Origin: a virus
Length of the DNA: 20,571 nucleotides
IMG/VR virus record: IMGVR_UViG_3300020450_000122
Span: 1-20,571 of that record
Reading direction: 5' to 3' (one strand)
Position 1 is the stretch's first letter. Each line of letters begins with the position of its first letter. Positions 12,888 through 20,571 of the stretch are shown in pieces. The position numbers and the translations under genes are program-made. The notes beneath the pieces were generated by a model, which did no database searches, was not told the origin of the DNA, and worked only from the letters and a program-made list of their open reading frames with translations.

Positions 12888-14414
12888 CTATATTATTTCG
12901 TCTGGTTCATTGCCTGACACACTAGTTTGTGGACTTGCAATAATACCATCATCAATTTCTTTTTTGATTTCGTTATCAATGTCAGATATTTCTCTTTCAG
13001 ATTGTTTCAATATGTTTTTTCTAACATAGTTGACTGAAAAATATTTACCAACATAGTCTCTTACATCATTAGCAAGAGCAATTCTTTCTCTTAATAACTC
13101 AGCGTTTTTAAGTTCGCTGAAATGACCATCGGCAAGAAAATCATATTTGATTTTCTCTTTCATATCTATCCAATCGTCATCATTGATTATTGATTTAAGA
13201 ACCAATTGAGTTCTTAATAAATCATTAAACAATTCTGTAAATTTCTTTCTTAATCTTTGTACAAACTTTGTAAATTTAAGTTCGTCTCTAGTTATCTCGG
13301 TACTTCTACCTAGATTGAAACCTTGACTACTTTCTAATCTACTAATAGGTACATTTAGAGAACGATATAGTTTTCTTTGGAAGTATTCTATATCTGCAAC
13401 TTCACCTAGGTTTTGACCACCAGGTAATGTAGATATATCAGTTCCTCTACCACCTTCTCTACTAGGTAACCAAAAGTCTTCAAGCATAGACATATAGTTT
13501 CTATCGTCTCTAATCTCTCCTGTACTTGCGTCATAGACAAGTTTGTTTCTGTATCTTGCCATAACATCACGGAGATATTGCTCTGCTTTTACTTTAGGTA
13601 AGTTACCTACATCAATCTTAAATATTCTTCTTTCAGGTGCTCTTGCAATTCTGTAAATAACAACAGCGTCTTCAATCATACGCAATTGATTTACAGGTTT
13701 GATTGCCTTATGTAAATAAGACATAACCATATTTTTGTTCAAGTCTACTAAACCACTTGGACAAAAAGATATAGCGTCTGGTGCAATCTTAATACCACCA
13801 CTTGCCATACCAGGTCCTGCAACACCTTTTTCATTGTATAAAAAGTATTCGTTATAGTCGTGTACCACTTGTATGTTTGCCATAGCAACTGGACGACCTT
13901 TTTTAATTTCTCTTAACTTCTTAATCTTTCTAGGGTCTATGTATCGTAATTCAGTAATACCCTTAACTGGACTTTCTCTATCAATAATCTTATGATAGTA
14001 TATTCTTCCGTCTACATACCATCTACGAAAGATATCGTGTCCTCTTGTAGAAAAATTAAGTAGTCTTAATATTTCTTTAAATTCATCTTCAATTTTTCGT
14101 TTAATTGCACTTGAAAGTGTTGTATCAGATAAGTCAACTCTAACTGGATCCTTATCAATTTCATTTGCCACTATGGCTTCGTTTACGATATCCTCTATGG
14201 CCATATCGCACTCTGGATGAATTGATACCTCTCTATATCTCCTAATTAAGTCTTGCTCAGTTTTCGCCGTACCTTCCATATCAAGGTACTGACCAAAATA
14301 ACCTCCAGCGGCGACGGTTTGTGTACCGTCATCCGCTTTAGGTTGAGTAAAACTTTGTTTAGGGTCTACTTTAGGTTTAGTTCTAGTTATCTGAAAACCG
14401 AAAAGCTCTGCCAT
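12888..14414 (-). CDS. gp20: Portal vertex protein gp20
   Basis: Dodecameric portal through which DNA is packaged and to which the neck and tail attach. The sequence shows the conserved gp20 order: TEQDLIRRYREVSIHPECDMAIEDIVNEAI (54-83), RDIFRRWYVDGRIYYH-like block, LRYIDPRKIKKLREI, APERRIFKIDVGNLPK, ISTLPGGQNLGEVADIEYFQ, then SLNVPISRLE and RKKFTELFNDLL. At 508 aa it is nearly the T4 length (524). Ribosome site GAGGAT precedes the ATG. The 39-base gap to gp19 holds only a degenerate late-promoter-like element. The well-known marine gp20 marker region lies in this gene. Confidence 0.97.
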   Translation of the reverse strand: MAELFGFQITRTKPKVDPKQSFTQPKADDGTQTVAAGGYFGQYLDMEGTAKTEQDLIRRYREVSIHPECDMAIEDIVNEAIVANEIDKDPVRVDLSDTTLSSAIKRKIEDEFKEILRLLNFSTRGHDIFRRWYVDGRIYYHKIIDRESPVKGITELRYIDPRKIKKLREIKKGRPVAMANIQVVHDYNEYFLYNEKGVAGPGMASGGIKIAPDAISFCPSGLVDLNKNMVMSYLHKAIKPVNQLRMIEDAVVIYRIARAPERRIFKIDVGNLPKVKAEQYLRDVMARYRNKLVYDASTGEIRDDRNYMSMLEDFWLPSREGGRGTDISTLPGGQNLGEVADIEYFQRKLYRSLNVPISRLESSQGFNLGRSTEITRDELKFTKFVQRLRKKFTELFNDLLRTQLVLKSIINDDDWIDMKEKIKYDFLADGHFSELKNAELLRERIALANDVRDYVGKYFSVNYVRKNILKQSEREISDIDNEIKKEIDDGIIASPQTSVSGNEPDEII

Positions 14415-14453
14415 TTTATATCCTCAAAGTTTTATTATATATTTAGTCTACTA

Positions 14454-14981
14454 TTAAGTAGTTGTTCTTGCTTCAAAGAACAAGTATCTAAACGATACTT
14501 CAAAAGTTTCAACTGCTTCTGTCGGTTCCATAGACAAGTCTATCGCACCAATAGATACTGGAAAGCATCCTCTTAATGTGTAAGACTTAATCGTGCCACC
14601 ATTTCTGTCAAGGTGGTCAATAAAAGCGTCAACTTGATAGTCTGCTGGATTTACTAATCCTTCGTTATCAGACATATTGTTGATACCATTTTGCCATCTT
14701 TCAAAAGCGTCTCTTAATTTAAAGTTTGTATCGTTAAGTACCGTTATGTTCCAAGGTTCAAAAGTTCTATCAGCTGCAAGATATATTGGTCTACCACGGA
14801 AGTTAACCGTTGTTGTACCGATACTCATAGCAGGAATAGAAGTTGCATTACATAAGAACGCTAACTCTTCTGTTTCTCCACCAACTTGGGCGTAACCAGG
14901 AAAAGGCATTGTAACCTTAAACTGATTGGCTCTTGCGCCGCCGCCAGTAAGTTTAGTTTTGAAGTCATTAATGTTTGCCAT
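14454..14981 (-). CDS. gp19: Tail tube protein gp19
   Basis: Stacks as hexameric rings to form the inner tail tube inside the gp18 sheath. Family features: N-terminal ANINDFKTKLTGGGARANQF, FLCNATSIPAMSIG (42-55), VNFRGRPIYLAADRTFEPW and NDTNFKLRDAFERWQNGINN. At 175 aa the length is close to T4 gp19 (163). It lies between sheath and portal genes as in T4. Ribosome site AGAGAGG lies before the ATG, and the 21-base gap to gp18 has no promoter, so it is expected to be co-transcribed with gp18. Confidence 0.95.
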   Translation of the reverse strand: MANINDFKTKLTGGGARANQFKVTMPFPGYAQVGGETEELAFLCNATSIPAMSIGTTTVNFRGRPIYLAADRTFEPWNITVLNDTNFKLRDAFERWQNGINNMSDNEGLVNPADYQVDAFIDHLDRNGGTIKSYTLRGCFPVSIGAIDLSMEPTEAVETFEVSFRYLFFEARTTT

Positions 14982-15002
14982 TGTTTATTTTCCTCTCTAC
15001 TA

Positions 15003-16937
15003 TTAACCTGCTATCTCTTCAAAAGAGACACCAGTTCTGGTTGCAACGAAAGATAAAGTGATAAAGTTGATACTTCTTGCTGGTTTTACAAAAATCTCAG
15101 CAATAAATTCGTTTCTATCAATTACTTCGCCTGTGTTGTTTGTTTCATCACACACTACTAAAAAGTCTGTGATACCTCGTCTACCTTGTACTTCTCTTAG
15201 GAAAGGTTCTACTAGGTTTCTAAAGTTCGCTCTTGTAAACTCGTCATTAAATTCAAAGAGTTGGAATTTAGAAGCTGTCGCAATCGCCTTTTCTAAAACG
15301 ATAAACAATCTTCTTACATTTATTCTATCAAACGCAGAAGGTTTTGCCAATCCAGTTTTGTCTCCGAAAAGAACAATACCTTGACCTGGGAATGAAACAA
15401 CTGGGTTTATTCTCGCTCTGTATAGTTCGTCTCTTTGAGTTTTATTTGGATTGTAAGCAAGTTTACTAGCACCTCTAATAATACCTCTGTTTAATCCTGC
15501 AGGACTAAACCAAGCGTCATTAGTTAAATCAGTTCTAGCAGCCAAGCCAGCCATATCTCCGTTTAGCGGAACATATCTGAATACATCATTGTATCTGTCG
15601 TACATATATTTGTAACCACTATCAAATATTACATATGAAGATGATTGTATTGCATTGAAGAAAGCAAGTACATTGTTTGTTTGATTGATAGCTGATGTAA
15701 TACCTACTACATCGCTTCTTTGTGGACTTGCAAATACAACAGCGTCTTTTCTTGTTTCAGCGATTGTAATTAAATCACCGATTAAAGTTGCTGAAGCGTT
15801 ACCAGCCATTATCAAACTAACATCTACGGATTCACTATCTTGGAATAATTCAAACGCAGACTTTCTAACACCGTCAGTTGCCGTACCATCATCACCACCT
15901 GCGAAAGATAATGCGATAGGAGCGGTAACATCTGTAAATGTTTTACCTGCTTTTGCGTCTCCCCAATTTGTTCCGTTAGAGTTGTGGTCTCCCCAATAAA
16001 TCATACCAGATTTTCTGTATATGACTTCTGGATAGAAGTTGTTATTTCCACTTGCGTCTTTAGCGTCTTTAGCTTTTGAAACACCTTCAAAAACTTCTAA
16101 CACTTCGCCTTTTGTTCCGTTTATAGTACCATCGGCGTCTACTACGATAATGTGCATTTCGTCATTAGAACCACCAGCAGCAGATACATCTGGAGAAGTT
16201 CCTGGAGCACCAGACACTTGGTCATAGTACTTCCATCTTCTTCTTACATTTGCACCGTTTGTGATAACTCTACTTAATCCGCCAGTACCAACACTTTTCT
16301 TTAATGTGATATCGTTAGAAGAAACTTGCGTTACCTCGTACTCAACACCATCATCATAGTCGTTAGTTCCTGCAGAAGTTGAAAAAGCGATAATATCGCC
16401 TACACCTATATTAGTTCCACTTGTAACCGTAATTGTAGTGTCACCCACAGAAACAGCACTATCGTTAACGGTTGTTACCGCAACGGCTTCATATGCTGTA
16501 GCTGAAGGACAAACAGAAACTTCTAAACTATTTCCGTATGCACCAGCAAATCTTGCTACAAATTCTACGCCAGAGATACCAGTATACGCACCACTAGCTA
16601 AATAACTAGTGTTATAATCATTTGTATTTCTCACCAATAAAGCTGTACCAGAGTTGGTAACAGCGTTCTTAATACCTGTATTTTCAGTTCGTACAACTTT
16701 TAAGGCGTTTGAGTATTGCAGAAAAGATGAAGCAGTAAAATACTCTTCAAAATTATCTGTTGTCGGTTTACCAAACAAACTTACTAGGTCTTGTTCATTA
16801 GAGATTAATGTAATCTCTCCAACTGGTCCTCTTTTAGCACTAAAAGCGTATGCGCCAATGCTAGTAGAAACAGCAGGAACTATGTTAGTAAGGTCCTTTT
16901 CTTGTACGAGAACCCCAGGTGATACTTGAAATGCCAT
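15003..16937 (-). CDS. gp18: Tail sheath protein gp18
   Basis: Contractile sheath subunit. The N-terminus (SPGVLVQEKDLTNIVPAVST followed by GAYAFSAKRGPVGE) and C-terminal third (WFSPAGLNRGIIRGASKLAYNPNKTQRDELYRARINPV, residues about 478-515, key W-F-S-P-A-G, N-R-G and R-D-x-L-Y) are characteristic of phage sheath proteins. So are FNDEFTRANFRNLVEPFLREV and the ending TGVSFEEIAG. The 644-aa length is near T4 gp18 (659). The variable central part (about 120-330) is beta-rich and exposed on the outer surface in T4. Ribosome site GAGGAG precedes the ATG. A palindromic late-promoter-like element lies 26-43 bases upstream. Confidence 0.97.
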   Translation of the reverse strand: MAFQVSPGVLVQEKDLTNIVPAVSTSIGAYAFSAKRGPVGEITLISNEQDLVSLFGKPTTDNFEEYFTASSFLQYSNALKVVRTENTGIKNAVTNSGTALLVRNTNDYNTSYLASGAYTGISGVEFVARFAGAYGNSLEVSVCPSATAYEAVAVTTVNDSAVSVGDTTITVTSGTNIGVGDIIAFSTSAGTNDYDDGVEYEVTQVSSNDITLKKSVGTGGLSRVITNGANVRRRWKYYDQVSGAPGTSPDVSAAGGSNDEMHIIVVDADGTINGTKGEVLEVFEGVSKAKDAKDASGNNNFYPEVIYRKSGMIYWGDHNSNGTNWGDAKAGKTFTDVTAPIALSFAGGDDGTATDGVRKSAFELFQDSESVDVSLIMAGNASATLIGDLITIAETRKDAVVFASPQRSDVVGITSAINQTNNVLAFFNAIQSSSYVIFDSGYKYMYDRYNDVFRYVPLNGDMAGLAARTDLTNDAWFSPAGLNRGIIRGASKLAYNPNKTQRDELYRARINPVVSFPGQGIVLFGDKTGLAKPSAFDRINVRRLFIVLEKAIATASKFQLFEFNDEFTRANFRNLVEPFLREVQGRRGITDFLVVCDETNNTGEVIDRNEFIAEIFVKPARSINFITLSFVATRTGVSFEEIAG

Positions 16938-16962
16938 TAGGTTTCTCCTCTATTTGTTATTT

Positions 16963-16980
16963 GTATTTAAATTTAAATAC
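16963..16980. promoter_or_regulatory. Palindromic late-promoter-like element before gp18
   Basis: GTATTTAAATTTAAATAC is an exact 18-bp palindrome and presents TTTAAATA (one mismatch to TATAAATA) on both strands. On the minus strand it lies 26-43 bases before the gp18 ATG, a normal distance for a late promoter. The same 135-base gap to gp17 also holds TATGAATA (17012-17019) and AATAAATA (17049-17056), each one mismatch off. At least one of the three probably starts gp18-gp19 transcription. Confidence 0.45.
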
Positions 16981-17072
16981 ATAATGTTTCCTTTTAGTTC
17001 AAAATTCGTATTATTCATACGCCCATTGCAAATTTTCTCAATCAATACTATTTATTATATGCCATTCCTACA

Positions 17073-18710
17073 CTAGTTACCTTTGCGTACAACAGGATGC
17101 CAGACCGTTCCATACTCATCAACGGTGGGTTTTTCCTCTTCAGGAGTGCCATCATCTACGAATCCAAAAGGTGCCATATCCTGCTCTATGAGTTTTTCCT
17201 GTTCTCTATACATTTCTGCTCGTATATTTCTATCGGTCATTTCTTTAAAGTATCTTTGATTGACTAACCAACCGAATATTACGAGACAGGTCATAAGGTC
17301 ATCATTACAACCTTCTTCTGCTTGCCAAGATTGATTTTTTCTGACAAAGGTTGACATTTCTTCTATAATTTTAAAATCATTGATAACAAGTTTATCTGCT
17401 TCAATGATTGCTTTGATATTTGCAGTTCCCATTTTCTTAATCTGTTTAGTCATACGAACACCTAGTTGTGAACCTCTTTGACTAAACATTGCACCTAGTA
17501 TCTGACCTGCTCTACCTTTTTGAGTAGTCATTAATATATTATCATACTCTATCTCAAAGTGTAGACCATCAGATATCTGAGCGCCAATATCATTTACTTC
17601 AACAAGTATATGTGCCTTGTTATATTGACTACATACTTTCGCAATCATTTCAGGAAACAATATTGGTTTTAATTCATTATCTCTAAATGTTGCAACTACT
17701 CTATAAGGTAGTTGGGTTACATCATAGATTATAAACGCTGAATAATCTTTTAATGTACCACGAGCAACATCAACACAAGCAACATAAGTGTTACCTTTTA
17801 TTGGTTTCTCAAAGATACTTAATCGTCCATTTGTTTGTAATGGTGTTATATACGGTGTCGCTTTAATCTTCGCAGGACTGATTAATGTATCTACTGAACC
17901 TAAAAACTCACACTCAAATTCACTTGCGAATTGAGTAGCACTTGTATTTCTTATTGTTTCTTCTTTCCACTTTTCGTCTCTACCTGGTACTTCTGACCAA
18001 TGTACTTCCATAGGTACATAGTCATTGTTTTTATTTTCAGCGTCTACCCATAGTTTGTAAAACTGGTTCATACCATAAGGAGTAGAAACGATAATAACTT
18101 TTGTTTTCTGACCTGAAGTAATCGTAGGATAAACAGACGAGAAAAACTGCTCAGCGATTGTAGTAGGTACGAAAGCAAACTCATCTAAAAATATTATGTT
18201 GTATGAACCTCCTCGTATCGCACTTGAAGAAGTTGCGGCTGCAACAATTTTAGATTTGTTTTCTAATTCTATATTACCTTTGTTCCAGTTGATTACACCT
18301 TGTTGTAACCATTTAGGTAAGTTCTCATATGCAAGTTGTAGTCTACCTAGTATATCTCTAGCAGTTGAAGACTTGTTGGCAAGTATCGCTATGTTAGAGT
18401 TAGGATTAAATATTGCATAATGTAATAAGTAAGATATGATAGTTGTAGACTTACCACTTTGTCTAGGCAACTTGTAAATAGTAAATCTATTTTTGTGCAT
18501 ATTAGTAATCATCTTGTCCTGAAACTTATATGTCTTAAATGGTATAAGTCCTTCGTCAAGTGAAACTATCTGTACATAGTTCTTAATAAAATATAAAGGG
18601 TCTTCTTCACACCTTTTAAATTCTACAATCTGCTCTTCTGTAAATTCAATAGGTGTATTGACTTTCTTTAAATTAGGATTACCTAGATATGCGTCTGAAA
18701 AATTATTCAT
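17073..18710 (-). CDS. gp17: Terminase large subunit gp17
   Basis: DNA-packaging motor ATPase and headful nuclease. ATPase domain: KLPRQSGKST Walker A (80-89), NIIFLDEFAF Walker B with catalytic Glu177, and the coupling motif VSTPYG (208-213). Nuclease domain of RNase-H fold: VACVDVARG with D314, ILVEVNDIG with E371, and GCNDDLMTCLVIFGW with D470/D471, which gives a complete acidic triad. The 545-aa length is somewhat below T4 gp17 (610). Its ATG lies inside the last codons of gp16 (8-base overlap), so the two terminase subunits are translationally coupled. All key residues are present. Confidence 0.98.
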   Translation of the reverse strand: MNNFSDAYLGNPNLKKVNTPIEFTEEQIVEFKRCEEDPLYFIKNYVQIVSLDEGLIPFKTYKFQDKMITNMHKNRFTIYKLPRQSGKSTTIISYLLHYAIFNPNSNIAILANKSSTARDILGRLQLAYENLPKWLQQGVINWNKGNIELENKSKIVAAATSSSAIRGGSYNIIFLDEFAFVPTTIAEQFFSSVYPTITSGQKTKVIIVSTPYGMNQFYKLWVDAENKNNDYVPMEVHWSEVPGRDEKWKEETIRNTSATQFASEFECEFLGSVDTLISPAKIKATPYITPLQTNGRLSIFEKPIKGNTYVACVDVARGTLKDYSAFIIYDVTQLPYRVVATFRDNELKPILFPEMIAKVCSQYNKAHILVEVNDIGAQISDGLHFEIEYDNILMTTQKGRAGQILGAMFSQRGSQLGVRMTKQIKKMGTANIKAIIEADKLVINDFKIIEEMSTFVRKNQSWQAEEGCNDDLMTCLVIFGWLVNQRYFKEMTDRNIRAEMYREQEKLIEQDMAPFGFVDDGTPEEEKPTVDEYGTVWHPVVRKGN

Positions 18711-19158
18711 CTTTTTTCTTCTCTGGTGTAATATCTTTTATATCTTTATCTTTTATCATCTTTTGTAATTCAGTCGTACTACCTACAAATAATGCGTTCT
18801 TAATTTGAGGACTTGCACTTTTAGGTAGTTCTTTCAAGTCTTTTAATTTCTTATTTAAATCTTGTAGTTTGTCAACGGTGTCTGCTACATTTTTGATACC
18901 TGCTAATGCAACTTCATATGCTCTAGGGTGTTGACCTTCTTTTGCAACATCAAGTATACCTTGTATCGCCTCTTGTCCTTTTTCAATTAGATTATAATAG
19001 TATTCTCTACTATTCTTATGGTCATTATCCACATCTTGCTTTTCTTTATCTTCTTCTCTAGCAACAGGTGGTTTAAATTCTTTTTGTTGCATAAGTTCAG
19101 CGTTAGGTTTACTTTCTACACCTAATATTTCGTTTACTCTATCTTCTAGTTTGCCCAT
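18703..19158 (-). CDS. gp16: Terminase small subunit gp16
   Basis: Regulatory terminase subunit, an oligomeric ring that stimulates gp17 ATPase and helps select DNA. The 151-aa protein is largely helical. After a polar N-terminus (MGKLEDRVNEILGVESKP) comes REYYYNLIEKGQEAIQGILDVAKEG, residues about 50-75 (key Y-Y-x-L-I-E-K-G-x-E-A-I), followed by a coiled coil TVDKLQDLNKKLKDLKEL. This N-L-x-x-L-I-E-x-G-x-x-A core is the T4 gp16 signature. It overlaps gp17 and lies one base after the oxygenase gene, so it belongs to one tight operon. Confidence 0.92.
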   Translation of the reverse strand: MGKLEDRVNEILGVESKPNAELMQQKEFKPPVAREEDKEKQDVDNDHKNSREYYYNLIEKGQEAIQGILDVAKEGQHPRAYEVALAGIKNVADTVDKLQDLNKKLKDLKELPKSASPQIKNALFVGSTTELQKMIKDKDIKDITPEKKKDE

Positions 19159-19159
19159 T

Positions 19160-19777
19160 TTATCTTACCGTAAAGTTTGCGTTTAATACTATTCTCCAGT
19201 TTGAGTGAATTGGTAATGATGAAGTGTGAAATATATTACCTTTAAACATAACAGCAGTATTGTTTTTAGGTGCCACTTTTTCTCTTATTGTAAGTTGTCT
19301 ATCTTTTACAAACTTACCATCAAACTTCTCATTAAAAAATACCGTATCACCATCGCTATCTTCAGGATAGTAAATTAAATTCCATTGATTATCTTCTAAT
19401 CCCCATTTAGTATCATCAATATGAGGTACATTATATTGACCTTCTCTAAATCTAGGATGTGGCATTAGTAAATTAAATTTTAATCTTAATACATCATCAA
19501 CTTCGTAACCACATTTTTGAACCATAACTTTTAGAGACCTATATACACTATCATATGCAGGAGACATAGGTGTTTGTTGAATTGTTTTATTTAAAATTAA
19601 ATGTGTGAATTGCATAGTTCTAAAACTATTCTTATCGTCAACTACGCCAGGGTTGTCTCTAAACTGCTCATCATAAATGTCCTTCGCAATAAACCAACCA
19701 CAATTAAATATATTTTGTTTATACTCTATATCTAAATCATCTGGTAAAGCATTGTCTATCTTTATTATATCGTTCAT
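19160..19777 (-). CDS. 2-oxoglutarate/Fe(II)-dependent oxygenase, second copy
   Basis: Divergent member of the same dioxygenase superfamily as the 190-aa protein near uvsY. The metal triad is H119-x-D121 (VPHIDDT) and H184 (NIFHTSS), and R195 (NWRIVLNANF) is the likely 2-oxoglutarate ligand. The jelly-roll pattern DTVFFNEKF then AVMFKGNIFH is complete. At 205 aa it is a stand-alone catalytic domain with a longer N-terminus. It sits between gp15 and gp16, normally adjacent in T4, so it is an insertion into the morphogenesis operon. GAGAGG precedes the ATG; spacing to gp16 is one base. The protein shares little sequence with the other copy beyond motifs, so the two probably act on different substrates. 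The substrate is unknown. Confidence 0.87.
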   Translation of the reverse strand: MNDIIKIDNALPDDLDIEYKQNIFNCGWFIAKDIYDEQFRDNPGVVDDKNSFRTMQFTHLILNKTIQQTPMSPAYDSVYRSLKVMVQKCGYEVDDVLRLKFNLLMPHPRFREGQYNVPHIDDTKWGLEDNQWNLIYYPEDSDGDTVFFNEKFDGKFVKDRQLTIREKVAPKNNTAVMFKGNIFHTSSLPIHSNWRIVLNANFTVR

Positions 19778-19792
19778 CTTTTCCTCTCATAA

Positions 19793-20571
19793 TTATTCAT
19801 CGCTTCCTGTTGAAGGATTATATCTCTTTATATCAGTAAAGAAATCAATAGAAGTTGTGAAACCAAAATCATCACCAGGTTTTGCACTTGCAGGATTAGG
19901 TGTGATTACTATTCTTTCATTTCTTGCTAAAGGTTCATCTGTACTAGAACCTAAATCTGTTTGTACTTTTCTTACAACACCTTGACTTGTTTGTGGACCA
20001 TATAGATAAGTCTTTGCTGTAAATGACATAGTATATATAACTGCTCTTCGTGTGTTAAAATCACCATCATAATTATCTTCGTAATTTATATCACCTAATA
20101 CAATAGGTACATCACGCTTGATATTCATTTTAGGTATCATATTAATTGTAACCGTATAATCAGGTTGAAAGAACGGAACAATCTGTTCAACTATTTGTAA
20201 ACCATTTTCAGCAGTTGCTGTAAATATATAAAGTTGATATGTGATATTATAAGGCACAGGATTATAACTAAAGACCATCTTATTAGTCTGGTCACTAGAA
20301 GAACCATCTGTCTTTTGTGTTCTAATTCTTTCTATCTTATTTAATTTCCTACTTGCGTCATATTCTAAATTCGTAATCTGAAAACCCATACGAGGTAATA
20401 TAGTAGAAAATTGTTGGTCTTGTAAATCAGGTTGTTGTGTTAGTCTTACAATAAACTTTTCTTTAGGTGCATATGCTAGAGGCACTTTAAATCTTTTAAC
20501 AACACTATCATTTGCGTCTTTAGTCTGTACAATGATATCGTTAAATATCTGACCAAACGCAATTGTTAGTC
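19793..20571 (-). CDS. gp15: Tail sheath stabiliser / tail completion protein gp15, N-terminus cut by window edge
   Basis: Hexameric ring that caps the finished tail and joins it to the neck. The reading frame stays open to the right edge: LTIAFGQIFNDIIVQTKDAN precedes RFKVPLAYAPKEKF, so the GTG at 20485 is an internal valine and not a start. T4 gp15 has the parallel segments LMGDLFSNIQIKR, VPITYASKEHF, ILPRINLHL, YELSIFTRYEDDMFQIVEQILPYFQP and IPFKRDIKIVL. These match LTIAFGQIFNDI, VPLAYAPKEKF, ILPRMGFQI, YQLYIFTATAENGLQIVEQI and DVPIVLGDI here. About 258 codons are visible, probably lacking only a few N-terminal residues. The C-terminal extension after about 190 is longer than in T4. Confidence 0.93.
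   Translation of the reverse strand, partial: LTIAFGQIFNDIIVQTKDANDSVVKRFKVPLAYAPKEKFIVRLTQQPDLQDQQFSTILPRMGFQITNLEYDASRKLNKIERIRTQKTDGSSSDQTNKMVFSYNPVPYNITYQLYIFTATAENGLQIVEQIVPFFQPDYTVTINMIPKMNIKRDVPIVLGDINYEDNYDGDFNTRRAVIYTMSFTAKTYLYGPQTSQGVVRKVQTDLGSSTDEPLARNERIVITPNPASAKPGDDFGFTTSIDFFTDIKRYNPSTGSDE

Noticed and set aside
14430-14445. Late-promoter-like ACTAAATA before gp20
   Set aside because: Two mismatches from TATAAATA in an AT-rich gap; too weak to call.
16950-17018. 22-codon minus-strand frame between gp17 and gp18
   Set aside because: It crosses the palindromic promoter-like element and has no clear ribosome site; probably chance.
19793-20485. Complete gene starting at GTG 20485
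   Set aside because: The same frame continues to the window edge with gp15-like residues, and the GTG codes for the conserved Val of VPLAYAPKEKF.
1-20571. tRNA genes, CRISPR arrays, insertion sequences, attachment sites
   Set aside because: No cloverleaf-like sequence, regular repeat array, transposase or integrase motif was recognised by eye; a dedicated scan such as tRNAscan-SE would be needed to exclude tRNAs.

Overview
The window is an AT-rich segment of a T4-like (Straboviridae-related) contractile-tailed phage. Every convincing gene is on the minus strand, so transcription runs from high to low coordinates. In that direction the order is gp15, a 2OG-Fe(II) oxygenase, gp16, gp17, gp18, gp19, gp20, four small head-region genes, gp21, gp22 and gp23, the T4 morphogenesis core. 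After gp23 come a ferredoxin gene, an AlkB-type membrane monooxygenase gene and a tail-tube-like gene. Then follow uvsY, a second 2OG oxygenase, uvsW, a possible Sm-like gene, gp55, a 58-codon gene, gp47 and gp46. Low GC, this gene order, the oxygenases and an alphaproteobacterial-looking 7Fe ferredoxin suggest a marine T4-like phage, perhaps of a SAR11/Pelagibacter-type or other low-GC marine host. The host is an inference.

Right part (about 8.2-20.6 kb): packaging and virion assembly, comprising terminase, portal, tail tube and sheath, prohead protease, scaffold and major capsid protein. Late genes carry the T4 late promoter octamer TATAAATA, recognised in T4 by the gp55 sigma factor. It is perfect before gp21, gp22, alkB and the tail-tube-like gene, and one mismatch off before fdxA. 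A strong hairpin terminator closes the gp23 unit.

Middle (about 5.96-8.2 kb): an accessory island between gp23 and uvsY. It holds fdxA and alkB, each with its own promoter and bounded by hairpins, in a moron-like layout. Together they look like a phage-encoded electron carrier plus membrane di-iron oxygenase. The AlkB protein lacks one of the usual iron-ligand histidines (Gln at residue 287).

Left part (1-5.96 kb): recombination, replication and late-transcription genes (uvsY, uvsW, gp55, gp47, gp46) in tightly overlapping operons. They are led by sigma70-like promoters sharing an extended -35 element, GCTTGAC. Between gp55 and the Sm-like gene a perfect 12-bp inverted repeat carries two outward-facing -35 elements. 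It forms a divergent promoter pair, one arm of which would transcribe antisense to the upstream genes. Both window edges cut genes: gp46 at the left and gp15 at the right. No tRNA, CRISPR array or insertion sequence was seen, and no gene-free stretch exceeds 300 bases.
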